In this document: positions 17,612-26,867 of the stretch, piece by piece | How positions within the stretch are numbered: the first letter of the stretch is position 1 | Layout: every line of letters starts with the position of its first letter | DNA from: Paranoxybacillus vitaminiphilus | GTDB taxonomy: Bacteria > Bacillota > Bacilli > Bacillales > Anoxybacillaceae | DNA: 64,000 nucleotides | Reading direction: 5' to 3' | Assembly (NCBI RefSeq): GCF_003259935.1 | Contig: NZ_QLMH01000010.1 | Coordinates: 56,618-120,617 of the forward strand | The notes under the pieces: generated by a model | The model's database searches: none | Seen by the model: only the letters and a program-made list of their open reading frames with translations | What the model was told of the DNA's origin: nothing | Made by a program: the position numbers and the translations under genes

Positions 17612-18484
17612 TGGAACATGGACAGCTGGCTCCACATGAATATGGGTCGTTTGAATATTATGTTGTTCTTTCATCATCGCTTCAATTCGATCAGCAATTT
17701 CATGGCTTTTTACGACATTTAACTGCGGGTCGACTTGAATCGTCACATCAAGAATAATTTCATTTCCCAACATTCTCGCCTTCACGTCAGCTACTTTCTT
17801 CACACCTTGAACAAGAGCAATTTCTTTTTTGTATTCATTTAAAATATGCTCGTCAAATCCGTCCGTTAACATATGCGATGTTTCTGAAAAAATTTCCCAA
17901 GCAGTTTTACAAATCATAATACCTACGATGATCGCGGCAAGCGGGTCAAACCAAAATAACTGAAACTGCGCTCCAATGATGCCAATGACCGTACCTATGC
18001 TTACAAGAGCATCGGAAAGGTTGTCTTTCGCTGCTGCTTCCATCGCTTGACTCTTTGTTTGCTTCGCTAAACGCCGATTAAATGCATAGACCCCAAGCAT
18101 GACGAGTGCCGAAAACCCTCCCGTCCATGCGGCTAACCATTCAGGAGCCTCTTTTTTAAAATGAACAATAGAATAAAAGCCTTCAATAAGAACTTCCATG
18201 CCGATAAACATCATAAGAAAAGCAGCAACCAATGAAGAAATATGTTCAGCGCGTGAATGTCCATATGGATGATTATGGTCACGCGGCTTTTTAGAAATTT
18301 TTAAACCGATTAATATAGCTGCCGAAACAACTATATCACTCAAGTTATTCAGTCCATCTGCCCTTAAAGCTTGTGAATTCGCTATGTAACCAACGATGAG
18401 TTTAATAACCGATAATCCGATATATGCCCCTATGCTTAGCCAAGCTCCTGCCTCTGGTGTCATATTTTTGTTCATTTCGTTCAC
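17600..18484 (-). CDS. Cation diffusion facilitator metal exporter (294 aa)
   Basis: Six membrane segments and a C-terminal ferredoxin-like cytoplasmic domain (residues ~210-290, with HEIADRIEAMM and TTHIHVEP). The metal-site pairs read NNLSD in segment 2 and DNLSD in segment 5. This lacks the His of zinc CDFs and suits a manganese exporter of the MneP type. HPYGHSRAEH marks the conserved loop. Metal choice is inferred from these residues. The stop region overlaps the downstream repeat. Confidence 0.85.
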   Translation of the reverse strand: MNEMNKNMTPEAGAWLSIGAYIGLSVIKLIVGYIANSQALRADGLNNLSDIVVSAAILIGLKISKKPRDHNHPYGHSRAEHISSLVAAFLMMFIGMEVLIEGFYSIVHFKKEAPEWLAAWTGGFSALVMLGVYAFNRRLAKQTKSQAMEAAAKDNLSDALVSIGTVIGIIGAQFQLFWFDPLAAIIVGIMICKTAWEIFSETSHMLTDGFDEHILNEYKKEIALVQGVKKVADVKARMLGNEIILDVTIQVDPQLNVVKSHEIADRIEAMMKEQHNIQTTHIHVEPAVHVPKRS

Positions 18485-18874
18485 CTAACTTACATTCATA
18501 TTTTGTATTTTGCATGTATTAGTTTACCAAGTTGACACCATGTGGGTCTACAGCAACAAAATTGGCTTGATGAATGAATATAGATTAAAACAAACTTTTT
18601 CATCTATAGATAATTTTTTTTAATCATACCAAAAAGGTTTCCTCCACACAAAATTGCTCTATAACCTAACCGGAAGCCTAGAATGATGGCTCTCTGTATA
18701 ATGAAACGCCGAGAGCATACAAGTGCTTCCCTCTTTGAAAATCTAATTTTGTGATTGTAAGAGGGGAAGTTCGCTCTTTTTTGTTGACGAACAAAGAGAA
18801 GTATGATAAAGTTTTTAGCGTTTCATCACTCTACCAATTTAACAAACTAAAGCAACAACAGTTGGAGGTACATC
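18485..18874. promoter_or_regulatory. Leader and promoter region of the YuiF-type gene
   Basis: This 390-nt divergent region includes TTGACG (18784-18789), a 17-nt spacer and TAAAGT (18807-18812) as a plausible sigma-A promoter about 60 nt before the start. A T-box leader was looked for because some relatives of this permease have one, but no AGGGTGG-type antiterminator motif is present. Confidence 0.4.
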
Positions 18875-20200
18875 ATGAATGCAGTCATCGCAGCAGTGTT
18901 CATTATGCTCATATTAAGTTTATTACGAGTCAATGTCGTACTTTCTCTTATTATTGGTGCCATCGTTGGGGGGATAACAGGCGGTCTTAGCCTCACAAAG
19001 ACGATTGAGACATTTACGGCAGGTCTAGGGAACAGCGCAGAAGTAGCTGTAAGCTATGCCTTGCTCGGCGGGTTTGCCGTGGCCATCTCAAAAACAGGAC
19101 TTCCGGATGCAATCGTCTCTTTGGCGTTAAAATTGGTCGGTGCAAATAAAGCCAGCCATAAAAAAAATTATTCAAAGGCGCTTATTCTATTTATTATTTT
19201 ACTTATGTCCTGCTTTTCGCAAAATGTGATTCCGATTCACATTGCCTTTATCCCGATTTTAATCCCGCCTTTATTGAAAGTGCTCAATGAACTGCAAGTC
19301 GACCGCCGGCTTGTCGCTTCCATTATCACTTTTGGGTTAATCACGCCATACATGTGGCTTCCGACAGGCTTTGGTGCGATTTTTCATGATATTTTACAAA
19401 CAAATATGGCCGAAGCAGGGCTTAACGTAAACAAAAGTGACATTCCAAAAGCGATGATGATTCCGTCGTTAGGAATGATTGTCGGATTATTGATTGCCGT
19501 CTTTTTTACGTACCGTAAGCCGCGGCAGTATGGCGAAGTGAAACAAATCAACTTGTATACAAATGAAGCCGCTGCGGCGTTCACCAAACGAGACATTTTC
19601 TTTGCCGTCCTTGCAGTAGTCGTTGCTCTTGCTGTGCAGCTTACATTTGATTCAATGATATTCGGAGCATTAGCAGGAATTATCACAATTTATTTAAGCG
19701 GCAGCATTCAATTAAAAGATAGCGATGTTTTGTTAACCGAAGGCATGAAAATGATGGCATTTATCGGTTTTGTCATGCTAACAGCATCCGGATTTGCCAA
19801 TGTCATCAATGAAACAGGACATGTACAATTGCTAGTGGAAAAATCGGTACGGTTGATTGATGGCAACCAAGGTCTGGGAGCTTTCCTTATGCTGCTTGTC
19901 GGACTTTTAGTCACGATGGGAATCGGTTCGTCGTTTTCAACAGTACCGATTATTGCAACGATTTTTGTGCCGCTTTGTATCGAGCTGGGGTTTAGTCCGA
20001 TAGCAACAATTGCGATCATTGGAACTGCCGGAGCGCTTGGTGATGCCGGTTCTCCTGCCTCAGACAGCACGCTGGGGCCAACATCAGGCTTAAATGCAGA
20101 TGGAAAGCATAATCATATTTGGGATACTTGTGTTCCGACATTTATCCATTATAATATTCCCGTCATTATTTTCGGCTGGATTGCAGCAATGGTATTATAA
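18875..20200 (+). CDS. YuiF-type Na+/H+ antiporter-family amino-acid permease (441 aa)
   Basis: About 11-12 membrane segments with the NhaC/YuiF-type fold. Conserved blocks are SCFSQNVIPIHIAFIPI near residue 110, TPYMWLPTGFG near 155, and GTAGALGDAGSPASDSTLGP near 390. Relatives are predicted Na+-coupled amino-acid carriers, several probably for histidine. GGAGG lies 8 nt before the ATG. Monocistronic with a perfect terminator. The substrate is not proven. Confidence 0.8.
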   Translation: MNAVIAAVFIMLILSLLRVNVVLSLIIGAIVGGITGGLSLTKTIETFTAGLGNSAEVAVSYALLGGFAVAISKTGLPDAIVSLALKLVGANKASHKKNYSKALILFIILLMSCFSQNVIPIHIAFIPILIPPLLKVLNELQVDRRLVASIITFGLITPYMWLPTGFGAIFHDILQTNMAEAGLNVNKSDIPKAMMIPSLGMIVGLLIAVFFTYRKPRQYGEVKQINLYTNEAAAAFTKRDIFFAVLAVVVALAVQLTFDSMIFGALAGIITIYLSGSIQLKDSDVLLTEGMKMMAFIGFVMLTASGFANVINETGHVQLLVEKSVRLIDGNQGLGAFLMLLVGLLVTMGIGSSFSTVPIIATIFVPLCIELGFSPIATIAIIGTAGALGDAGSPASDSTLGPTSGLNADGKHNHIWDTCVPTFIHYNIPVIIFGWIAAMVL

Positions 20201-20247
20201 ACGCTGGCGAAGAGGCTGTCCTGAAAAATGTCAGACAATACAATATG

Positions 20248-20279
20248 AAAAAATACACGTTGTAACGTGTATTTTTTTT
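20248..20279 (+). terminator. Terminator of the YuiF-type gene
   Basis: AAAAATACACGTT pairs with AACGTGTATTTTT, followed by more T residues. Confidence 0.85.
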
Positions 20280-20295
20280 CCTTTTTGTGTTGAAC

Positions 20296-20347
20296 AAAAA
20301 TACGCCTCCTCTCATGCTTCATAACATGAAAGGAAGCGTATTTTTTC
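20296..20347 (-). terminator. Terminator of the VanY-like gene
   Basis: AAAAATACGC..CTCATG pairs with CATGAA..GCGTATTTTT, a long stem with a small internal mismatch. Confidence 0.75.
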
Positions 20348-20381
20348 TAGTCTTGGTTACATATCGTCATAAACTGGCGCA

Positions 20382-21209
20382 TTAAATTTTTTTCACCACT
20401 TGGAAATACTCTTCGAGCGTAAGCCTGCGCTCAAACATGACTTTTGCCGCTTTTTTGCCGACATAACGAATGTGCCAAGGTTCATATTGATATCCGGTAA
20501 TTTGCTCTTTCCCTTTCGGATAGCGGATAATAAAGCCAAACTCATGGGCATGTGCAGCGACCCATTTTCCTTCTTTTGTCTCTCCGAATGCGATTGTGAT
20601 TTCATTTTTCACGCTTGGGCTTGTAATATCCATTGCCAAGCCTGTTTGATGTTCGCTCTGTCCCGGCAGCGCAACAGCATGAATCGCTTTTTCTTTCCCT
20701 GCCTTTTCTACTTCTTGCTCAAATAATGACTTCTGTCTTTCATAAGAACGATACCCCGAAGCAGCTATTAAATAAACTCCAGCCTGTTTAGCGGCTGAAA
20801 ACATCTTTTCAAGCGCCTTGGCTGCTTCAGTCCTCATAAAACGCTTCTCTACGTTTTGTTCAGCAAATGTAAACGGAACGTTCGGTACGACTAAATCGTT
20901 TGGTTTGTAATTTTCCGGCAAATTATTTTCCTTGTTAACAAGAGCCAATATGTTTTCAGGATTCATAATGACATTTATTCCGTTTTGTACTTCAGTGACA
21001 TTCCAATATTGTGATTCTAAAAGTAAATCGGGAGCAATCGCTGGCTCCTGCTCTGCTTTTTTAGGCGTTTGCGGTGCTTTTTGTTCTCTTTCTGTTTCTG
21101 AATTGACGTAAGTTGTATCGTTTGTTTCCTGTCCCTGAAAGTAAGACGGCATACAGCCGCTCAATAAAATGGAACAAGCAATGATCAGCAAAAAAAACAA
21201 TCGTTTCAT
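20382..21209 (-). CDS. yodJ: VanY/LdcB-family D-Ala-D-Ala carboxypeptidase lipoprotein (275 aa)
   Basis: The signal peptide ends in ILLSGC, a lipobox, so the protein is anchored outside the membrane. A disordered Glu/Lys/Pro-rich linker (about 20-65) is followed by the VanY peptidase domain. SGYRSYERQ, PGQSEHQTGLAMDI (zinc His and Asp) and EPWHIRYVG (catalytic Glu and zinc His) are complete. It trims muropeptide stems. The position next to deoD matches yodJ-deoD of B. subtilis, which supports the name. Confidence 0.87.
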   Translation of the reverse strand: MKRLFFLLIIACSILLSGCMPSYFQGQETNDTTYVNSETEREQKAPQTPKKAEQEPAIAPDLLLESQYWNVTEVQNGINVIMNPENILALVNKENNLPENYKPNDLVVPNVPFTFAEQNVEKRFMRTEAAKALEKMFSAAKQAGVYLIAASGYRSYERQKSLFEQEVEKAGKEKAIHAVALPGQSEHQTGLAMDITSPSVKNEITIAFGETKEGKWVAAHAHEFGFIIRYPKGKEQITGYQYEPWHIRYVGKKAAKVMFERRLTLEEYFQVVKKI

Positions 21210-21256
21210 CGTTCCACCTTTTTCTCTTTACTAATACATAAACTGCCCCAAAAGCG

Positions 21257-21350
21257 AAGGGGCTGACCCCGTAAGAGGCTGTCCCAAAAGTCAAGAGTCT
21301 GACCCTTATGAGACAGCCTCGAATGCGCATGTGAGGTCAGATATAGGTCC
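21257..21350. repeat. Dispersed palindromic repeat, copy 7
   Basis: GAGGCTGTCCCAAAAGTCAA and TGAGACAGCCTC form the outer stem, with GAGTCTGACCC inside and GTGAGGTCAGA at the right. It lies between deoD and yodJ. Confidence 0.65.
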
Positions 21351-21355
21351 ATTTA

Positions 21356-22060
21356 TCATTCTTTAATCGCTGCTTCCAACGCTACTTCAATCATCTCGTT
21401 AAATGTCGTTTGTCGTTCTTGGGCTGTTGTTTCTTCTCCTGTTAAAATATGATCGCTGACTGTTAAAACGGAAAGCGCTTTGCGGCCGAATTTGGCTGCT
21501 AATGTGTAAAGAGCCGCTGTTTCCATCTCAACCGCTAAAATGCCGTAGCGGGCCCATTTTTCCCAATCGGCATTATCATTATAGAACATATCCGCAGTAA
21601 AGACGTTCCCCACTTTTAAATTTAAACCTTTCGCGACTCCGATGTCATATGCTTTCTTTAACAGTTCGAAATTAGCGGTAGGCGCATAGTCAATTCCGCC
21701 GAATGTTAAGCGGTTCATTTGTGAATCAGTGGAAGCACTCATCGCTAAAATAACATCGCGAACTTTCACATCTTTTTGAATGGCTCCGCACGTTCCAACA
21801 CGAATTAACGTTTGAACATGATAGCTTTGCATTAATTCTGTAATATAAATTGAAATGGAAGGCACGCCCATTCCTGTTCCTTGTACAGAAATGCGATGCC
21901 CTTTATATGTACCGGTAAATCCGAGCATACCGCGGACATTATTGTAGCATGTCGCTCCTTCTAGAAACGTTTCCGCGATATATTTTGCACGAAGGGGATC
22001 GCCAGGCAGCAATATTTTATCAGCAATTTCATGTTCTTTCGCTTCAATATGAATACTCAT
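21356..22060 (-). CDS. deoD: Purine nucleoside phosphorylase, DeoD type (234 aa)
   Basis: Hexameric phosphorylase of the purine salvage pathway. [29 protein letters not shown] carries the phosphate-binding [21 protein letters not shown] and VSDHILTGE (catalytic Asp) follow. Length equals bacterial DeoD. AAGGAGG precedes the ATG. Neighbour yodJ is conserved in B. subtilis. Confidence 0.93.
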   Translation of the reverse strand: MSIHIEAKEHEIADKILLPGDPLRAKYIAETFLEGATCYNNVRGMLGFTGTYKGHRISVQGTGMGVPSISIYITELMQSYHVQTLIRVGTCGAIQKDVKVRDVILAMSASTDSQMNRLTFGGIDYAPTANFELLKKAYDIGVAKGLNLKVGNVFTADMFYNDNADWEKWARYGILAVEMETAALYTLAAKFGRKALSVLTVSDHILTGEETTAQERQTTFNEMIEVALEAAIKE

Positions 22061-22149
22061 TTATTATTCCTCCTTGTTTTATCTAATCAACAAACACTTT
22101 ATTATATTACCATATTTACGATTCCCGGCAAAAGCAAGAATTAGTAAAC

Positions 22150-22225
22150 AAAAAGGAGTCTGACATAATGAAGTGCCAGACCCCCATACAACATTAGGAT
22201 AGAAACTTCTCTCGTGTGGCTAGAT
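22150..22225. repeat. Degenerate dispersed repeat, copy 8
   Basis: AAAAAGGAGTCTGACATAATG and AGTGCCAGACCCCC are core-like; arms are eroded. It lies downstream of the 132-aa membrane protein gene. Confidence 0.4.
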
Positions 22226-22235
22226 CTAAATCCAC

Positions 22236-22634
22236 TCATGAAGTTTTTGAATTATAATGGTTGTTTTTAGATAAATATTTCTCTTTAATATAAAGGATTT
22301 TTTTATCTTCGCTTGTTGTATATTTCTTCTGTCTTTTTTTCCAATCTTCAAACAGAAAAGCGGCAATCATATAAAACGGAACTGAAAATTCAAGAGAAAC
22401 TAAAAAAATATAAGAAAATGCTTTTACCACTTCGATACCGTTTTCTTTTAAAAATAAGCCGCTAAAAATGTAGTACGAACCGGCAATGACAATATTAATG
22501 ATCCAGATATTTGCAATATGTAGAGCAAATATTTTGCGGCGGCGATTAAACGCTCGCTCTAACTCTGATTTCACATACAACGACGCAACAATCGAAATGC
22601 TGCCTAAACAAATAGATAGAAAAACCGCCCACAT
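22236..22634 (-). CDS. Membrane protein with three helices (132 aa)
   Basis: The ATG at 22634 is chosen for GGAG 8 nt upstream. Helices lie at about residues 1-20 (WAVFLSICLGSISIVASLYV), 36-58 and 69-97, followed by a charged tail of about 35 residues (FEDWKKRQKK..). No signature motif is seen and no family was recognised. It stands divergent from the next small gene. Confidence 0.6.
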   Translation of the reverse strand: MWAVFLSICLGSISIVASLYVKSELERAFNRRRKIFALHIANIWIINIVIAGSYYIFSGLFLKENGIEVVKAFSYIFLVSLEFSVPFYMIAAFLFEDWKKRQKKYTTSEDKKILYIKEKYLSKNNHYNSKTS

Positions 22635-22732
22635 TTCACATTCTCCATTTCTATTTGTCAACAAATTCCGGAAATGAATCAGCTTTGAACGTACAAACTA
22701 AACATTGAATAAGATAAAGGAGGAAATTGATC

Positions 22733-22876
22733 ATGGGTAAAAAGCACCGCAATCGCATTAATGGACAAAAGAAGAATAACCATATCCCTAAAGAAGCATT
22801 ACTTGCTGAAGAAGCGGCACATGCAAAAGAATATTCCGCTACAGGCAGAAAAAACGGACCCGATCCGAACTTATAA
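22733..22876 (+). CDS. Small basic hydrophilic protein (47 aa)
   Basis: AAGGAGG lies 7 nt before the ATG. The product starts MGKKHRNRINGQKKNNH and ends TGRKNGPDPNL. It is basic at the N-terminus and has an EEAAHAKEY helix, similar in style to minor spore proteins. It has its own terminator. The family was not recognised. Confidence 0.65.
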   Translation: MGKKHRNRINGQKKNNHIPKEALLAEEAAHAKEYSATGRKNGPDPNL

Positions 22877-22900
22877 GAGGCTGAAGACAAACAGCCTCTT
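22875..22900. terminator. Bidirectional terminator inside two convergent stop regions
   Basis: AAGAGGCTG pairs with CAGCCTCTT. The stem starts in the stop codon of the 47-aa gene and ends in that of the convergent 56-aa gene. Confidence 0.8.
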
Positions 22901-23070
22901 TATTGTGAAGATTCTACTTCATCAAACGATAATTTATAAACTTTCGTATACTCTCCGCATGCAATTTCTGCTTTTGTCGCGTCTTGATTGAGTTCTTTCT
23001 CATCATCCATTCCAGGGGCAAACATCGGGAAATTTGCCTTATCATCTTCTCGTTCTCTTAATGTCATCAT
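22900..23070 (-). CDS. Small acidic protein (56 aa)
   Basis: Two adjacent ATGs follow AAAGGAGG by about 14-17 nt, which is rather far. The product (MMTLREREDDKANFPMFAPG..) is acidic with one cysteine. Convergent with the 47-aa gene, with which it shares a terminator. No family was recognised. Confidence 0.55.
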   Translation of the reverse strand: MMTLREREDDKANFPMFAPGMDDEKELNQDATKAEIACGEYTKVYKLSFDEVESSQ

Positions 23071-23200
23071 GTACTCAACTTATACCTCCTTTCCCATTTA
23101 TGCTTTCCCCGAAAGCAAATAAGCTATTCTTTATCTTACATAAAAATATAACATAATTAACGCTTGTTTCAAGATAATTATTTAAATTTTCTTAATATTT

Positions 23201-23518
23201 TTAACTGATGTAAATTCGGCTCACTTTCTTCCATCCACCAGGACAAAGTTTATAGCACGACGATCCTCTTCCTCCTTTATCAATTAACAATATGTCCCCA
23301 GTACTTAAAAAGCGGGCATGATAATCTTTTGGCATTAAATCTTGAACATTAAACATTTTGTACACAATCGCTAACGCTTCCTGATGGTCAGAAGCGTCGA
23401 CCGATAAGTCATATACTTGTTGATATCCTTTCGTTTGACCAAACTTTGGCGTTTGAAACAATGTAACATTATATGTTTGTTTTGCTTTCAACATTTTGCT
23501 CATGAATAATCGCACCAA
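23201..23518 (-). CDS. yodL: YodL family protein (105 aa)
   Basis: Resembles B. subtilis YodL, a sporulation-induced protein that antagonises MreB-family cytoskeleton proteins when produced. The match is in the pattern YNVTLFQTPKFGQTKGYQQV, then DYHARFLSTGDILLID and GGWKKVSRI near the end. The TTG start is chosen because AGGAGTG lies 7 nt upstream. The place after deoD is conserved. The functional transfer rests on similarity recalled, not on alignment. Confidence 0.75.
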   Translation of the reverse strand: MVRLFMSKMLKAKQTYNVTLFQTPKFGQTKGYQQVYDLSVDASDHQEALAIVYKMFNVQDLMPKDYHARFLSTGDILLIDKGGRGSSCYKLCPGGWKKVSRIYIS

Positions 23519-23644
23519 CTTTATTCACTCCTTCAAGCAAATTTTTTATGAATATATTAGCTTTCATGATTGTCGATTCCTTCATCAAAATAAAGCTTCT
23601 TTTGTCGAACAAATGAGCTATTTCGTTATCCATTTTACCAATAA

Positions 23645-23688
23645 AAAACGAGGTTATCTGGCTGACTCTTATCAGATAACCTCGTTTT
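23645..23688 (-). terminator. Terminator of spo0M
   Basis: AAAACGAGGTTATCTG pairs perfectly with CAGATAACCTCGTTTT just after the spo0M stop. Confidence 0.9.
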
Positions 23689-23691
23689 CGA

Positions 23692-24462
23692 TTAGCAATA
23701 TCGCTGTATGAGTGTTGAAAGTTTTTCACGCAATTTCGGAATGTCCGCATTTGTAACGCGGAAGCGAATAAAGGATTCATCCAAGTCGAGCGCCTCCGCT
23801 AAAAAGCTGCCGAGACCACGGGCACGGCGATCGATTTGCATCAGCACTTCCGTCTCTTGTTCGGACTCCGGCAAAAAGATCACTTCAACTTCATCAAATT
23901 TCCCGCGGAACATGCCTCCTTTTGGAACGTATTCAAACTCCTGCACGAACGGAAGACGGCGGCGAAGATGAAGCGGTGCTTCTTCGCAGTCTGCTTCACG
24001 AAGACGGAAACCGATTCCTTCCAGCGCTGCTAAAACGGCATTCATAACCGGAGTTGGTTCAATGCGAATATAATCCTCATCGGCAGGATCAAGAGCGTTT
24101 TTAATATCGAGCCCTGTATGAAGCCATACTCTCGTTTTTCCAACGGAAATTGGCGTATCAAGCGGAAGTTTGAATGAAAACGGAATTTCCTTTTTTTCGT
24201 TCACCCCAATTGTAAATGGCTCGGTAATTTTCCACTTTTCAATTAATGCTTGACGCGTTGTCTTTTGGTCATTGACTTCAACCGTATAAGTTGAATAAAG
24301 CGACAAATAAATTTCATCAATCGTTTGTTCCACGCTTCCGCCAATAATCTGCACAACTCCCTGCACTTCACCGCCTAAAGCAATACGCTCAGAAACCAGT
24401 TTTGTATCTACTTTCGCTGCTCCAATTCCGATGCTGGCCAACATTTTGTTAAACAATGACAT
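23692..24462 (-). CDS. spo0M: Sporulation-control protein Spo0M (256 aa)
   Basis: Arrestin-like beta-sandwich protein that affects early sporulation and cell-cycle control in B. subtilis. FNKMLASIGIGAAKVDTKL at the N-terminus and GGEVQGVVQIIGG are typical. The second of two ATGs lies 7 nt after GGAGGG. Its start overlaps the 3' end of the kinase gene, so it is translationally coupled as the last gene of a three-gene operon. Confidence 0.9.
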   Translation of the reverse strand: MSLFNKMLASIGIGAAKVDTKLVSERIALGGEVQGVVQIIGGSVEQTIDEIYLSLYSTYTVEVNDQKTTRQALIEKWKITEPFTIGVNEKKEIPFSFKLPLDTPISVGKTRVWLHTGLDIKNALDPADEDYIRIEPTPVMNAVLAALEGIGFRLREADCEEAPLHLRRRLPFVQEFEYVPKGGMFRGKFDEVEVIFLPESEQETEVLMQIDRRARGLGSFLAEALDLDESFIRFRVTNADIPKLREKLSTLIQRYC

Positions 24463-25282
24463 CATTTATCCCTCCATTCCCCCAGTTTCGCAATAAACGA
24501 TGAATATCTGCGCTTAATTCATGAATATCTTCATATGGTGCATCCATTTGTAGCATCTTCCGCAAAATATAGCGCGCCTTCATCGATAAAGAAAGCTCTT
24601 CTTCCCAACTCCGCTCTTCTTTCACCGTTGGTTCATATGTCGAATATAATAAAAACAGCATAAAATGGCCTAATGCATAAAAGTCGCTTTTTACGCTGAT
24701 TTCTCTTCGCAGCTTTTGTTCGAGCACATCACCGCTATCCTCCCGCCCGCTTTCTGTTAAAAATCGCGCTAAGCCAAAATCAATGATATACGCATTTCCT
24801 TCCTTAATAATAACGTTTGGAATGCGTAAATCGCGATGAACAATTCCGTTTTGATGAATATACTGTACAATTGCCAAAATATCCATTAACAATTGAAAAG
24901 ATTCTCGTTCTGTAAACGTTTTTCCTTCTTTAAAAATCAAATCTTCGACCGTTTTTCCGGAAATGAGTTCCATGACAAGATGGGGAATGTCTTTTATTAT
25001 AAACGAATCATAAAGTTTTGGAATGCGCGGATGCTTAAGCATGTTCAATATTTGCGCTTCGCGTTGAAAGGAAAATGCTCCTTTGTTTCTTTTTGTTTTT
25101 CGCATCTGTTTCAGCACAACATACTGATTCGTTACAATGTCGCATGCGATATACGTAATTCCATAACTCCCCATTCCAAGACAATTTTCTATACGATAGC
25201 GGCGATTGATGAGCTTTCCAGCCCGATACGGACGCTCGAAAAAACGCTCAATGCCTGCATAAAGCCAACTCCATCTTTTCAT
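24449..25282 (-). CDS. Serine/threonine protein kinase, YbdM-like (277 aa)
   Basis: Single soluble Hanks-type kinase domain over most of its length: glycine loop GMGSYGITY (~36-44), ATP lysine in VVLKQM, catalytic loop VHRDLRIPNVI, and DFGLAR. The catalytic loop has Arg where nearly all such kinases have Lys (HRDLK), and the APE region is weak, so activity may be reduced. No PASTA or membrane domain. It overlaps the upstream His-rich gene (ATGA) and the downstream spo0M gene, so the three are one operon. Spo0M or the His-rich peptide are natural candidate partners. Confidence 0.87.
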   Translation of the reverse strand: MKRWSWLYAGIERFFERPYRAGKLINRRYRIENCLGMGSYGITYIACDIVTNQYVVLKQMRKTKRNKGAFSFQREAQILNMLKHPRIPKLYDSFIIKDIPHLVMELISGKTVEDLIFKEGKTFTERESFQLLMDILAIVQYIHQNGIVHRDLRIPNVIIKEGNAYIIDFGLARFLTESGREDSGDVLEQKLRREISVKSDFYALGHFMLFLLYSTYEPTVKEERSWEEELSLSMKARYILRKMLQMDAPYEDIHELSADIHRLLRNWGNGGINDVIV

Positions 25283-25464
25283 CAGCTATCAAGGAAGCTT
25301 GAGAAGAAACTTCCGCTACGATATTTCTTTTTATAATGATGATGGCCATATTTGGAATGATGTGTTTTAGAATTGTACATTTTCAAATGATCGCTGCTGC
25401 TCCAACGGTGTTTATGATGACTTGAATTTTTTTGCAAAATCGCTTTTAATAGCTTCTTTAACAT
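25282..25464 (-). CDS. His/Lys/Ser-rich small protein (60 aa)
   Basis: First gene of the kinase-spo0M operon. GAGGAGAG lies 5 nt before the ATG. After an amphipathic start (MLKKLLKAILQK) come clusters of His: SSHHKHRW, KTHHSKYGHHHYKKKYR. It could bind metal or nucleic acid or be a phosphorylation target. Its stop shares an ATGA with the kinase start. No family was recognised. Confidence 0.65.
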   Translation of the reverse strand: MLKKLLKAILQKNSSHHKHRWSSSDHLKMYNSKTHHSKYGHHHYKKKYRSGSFFSSFLDS

Positions 25465-25556
25465 AAAATCTCTCCTCTATACCAGACTATTCATATATAC
25501 GGACCGCAACGATAAAAGTTTCACCTCATCAAACATTTTCTAGGGGGATTTTTCAA

Positions 25557-26711
25557 ATGGATTTTTTAACAAAAATGGTTTCCTATCTTGCTAAACCTTT
25601 CGATACGTTGGCAAAGCTTTTCATAAAAAAAACAGAATGGACCATCACCGCACACGACAACTTAACATTCATTAACGAACAATTAGAAAAAATGCTGATT
25701 TTCAATTGCACGCAAACAAAAATTTCCATCGAAGCAGAAAAAGAGAAGGAGCTCGTTTCATTGATAAAAAAGCAAACAGAAGAAAGCAATTTGAATAATA
25801 TTACGCGCACAAAAGCATATTTTTCGTTTTTTCAGCGCTGCCCAGAAGTGCATTGGGCGTTTTTAGCCCATACTGTTTCAAGAAATGGCGGCTGGAATAT
25901 GACAGATTTAAAAGGCGATATCATTGGAAAGATTCTTTCTAAAAAGCAAATCGAGCCGCTTTTTTTATGTTTCGAACGGGCGAATGCATTCATTTTTCAA
26001 GATGCTTATCCTCAGCTTCTTTTATATGAAGAAAGTAAACGAAGAGGAGAAAATATGTTTCATTTATTGCCGCATTTTTCGGTGTCTTCGTTTATGCAGC
26101 CGTTTTGGGAGGATTTTTTACTTACAAAAAATTCATCGTTGCTGACTGTTGCATTAATCATTAATGAACAGCAGCATATTCAAAAACATGTTATTGAGGA
26201 GCCGTTTTTTCAAAATCATGTTCTTGAAACATTATCATTTTTGCTTCAACAATGGCTGGGGTTTGCTGATGTCATCATCCCTTTTTACGCCAAAAATAAG
26301 GTAAGGCTTGTCGGAACGACTGTTCACGATTTTGCCAATGTTGACCACCGCATCGTCATCGGCAAAACGCTATATGGAATATTATTTTATCATAACAAGG
26401 TATATAACAAGGCTTACGAGTTTGCGTTGAACACGCCGCATACAGGCTCACGCGCTGACTTTTGGCCGCACCTTTTCTTTCACACTGCAAAAATGCGGAA
26501 AAATGCTTCTATTTATAGTCCGAAGCTGGTGAATGCGTGGCCTAACATCAAGCACCGCTATCCGCAGCAAGATGATTGGTTTCGCGATTTATCAATGCTG
26601 AAACATCTTCATACAGTTCCTGTTGTCAAAAACTGTGACATCACTGATAACTACTTAACGAATATCATTGAGTTATCTTCATTAGCCCTATCAAAACAAC
26701 TTCTGTTTTAA
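25557..26711 (+). CDS. DUF2515 family protein, YppC-like (384 aa)
   Basis: The motif EVHWAFLAHTVSRNGGWNMTDLKG near residue 97 marks the DUF2515 family, which contains B. subtilis YppC. Further blocks are SRADFWPHLFFH and SPKLVNAWPNIKHRYP. Function is unknown. It is divergent from the kinase operon and preceded by AGGGGGA. Monocistronic, ending at a dispersed repeat. Confidence 0.75.
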   Translation: MDFLTKMVSYLAKPFDTLAKLFIKKTEWTITAHDNLTFINEQLEKMLIFNCTQTKISIEAEKEKELVSLIKKQTEESNLNNITRTKAYFSFFQRCPEVHWAFLAHTVSRNGGWNMTDLKGDIIGKILSKKQIEPLFLCFERANAFIFQDAYPQLLLYEESKRRGENMFHLLPHFSVSSFMQPFWEDFLLTKNSSLLTVALIINEQQHIQKHVIEEPFFQNHVLETLSFLLQQWLGFADVIIPFYAKNKVRLVGTTVHDFANVDHRIVIGKTLYGILFYHNKVYNKAYEFALNTPHTGSRADFWPHLFFHTAKMRKNASIYSPKLVNAWPNIKHRYPQQDDWFRDLSMLKHLHTVPVVKNCDITDNYLTNIIELSSLALSKQLLF

Positions 26712-26755
26712 TAGCTCCTATCGTTAAGCCTGTTCGAGCATGGATAGGCAATATA

Positions 26756-26867
26756 AAAGGGCTGATCCAAGCTCAGCCCCACAGCCTCCATATATAGCAC
26801 AGTTGGATGAGAACACTATATATGATGGATTTCACGTGAGGTCAGACACTGCCGGATCAGCCGCTTT
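26756..26867. repeat. Dispersed palindromic repeat, copy 9 (long form)
   Basis: Outer arms AAAGGGCTGATCC and GGATCAGCCGCTTT; inner CACGTGAGGTCAGACACT with a CACTATATATGATGG centre. It lies between convergent DUF2515 and yozD genes. Confidence 0.7.

Noticed and set aside
18600..18874. Possible T-box leader before the YuiF-type permease
   Set aside because: No AGGGTGGNACCGCG-like antiterminator element and no terminator/antiterminator pair could be found.
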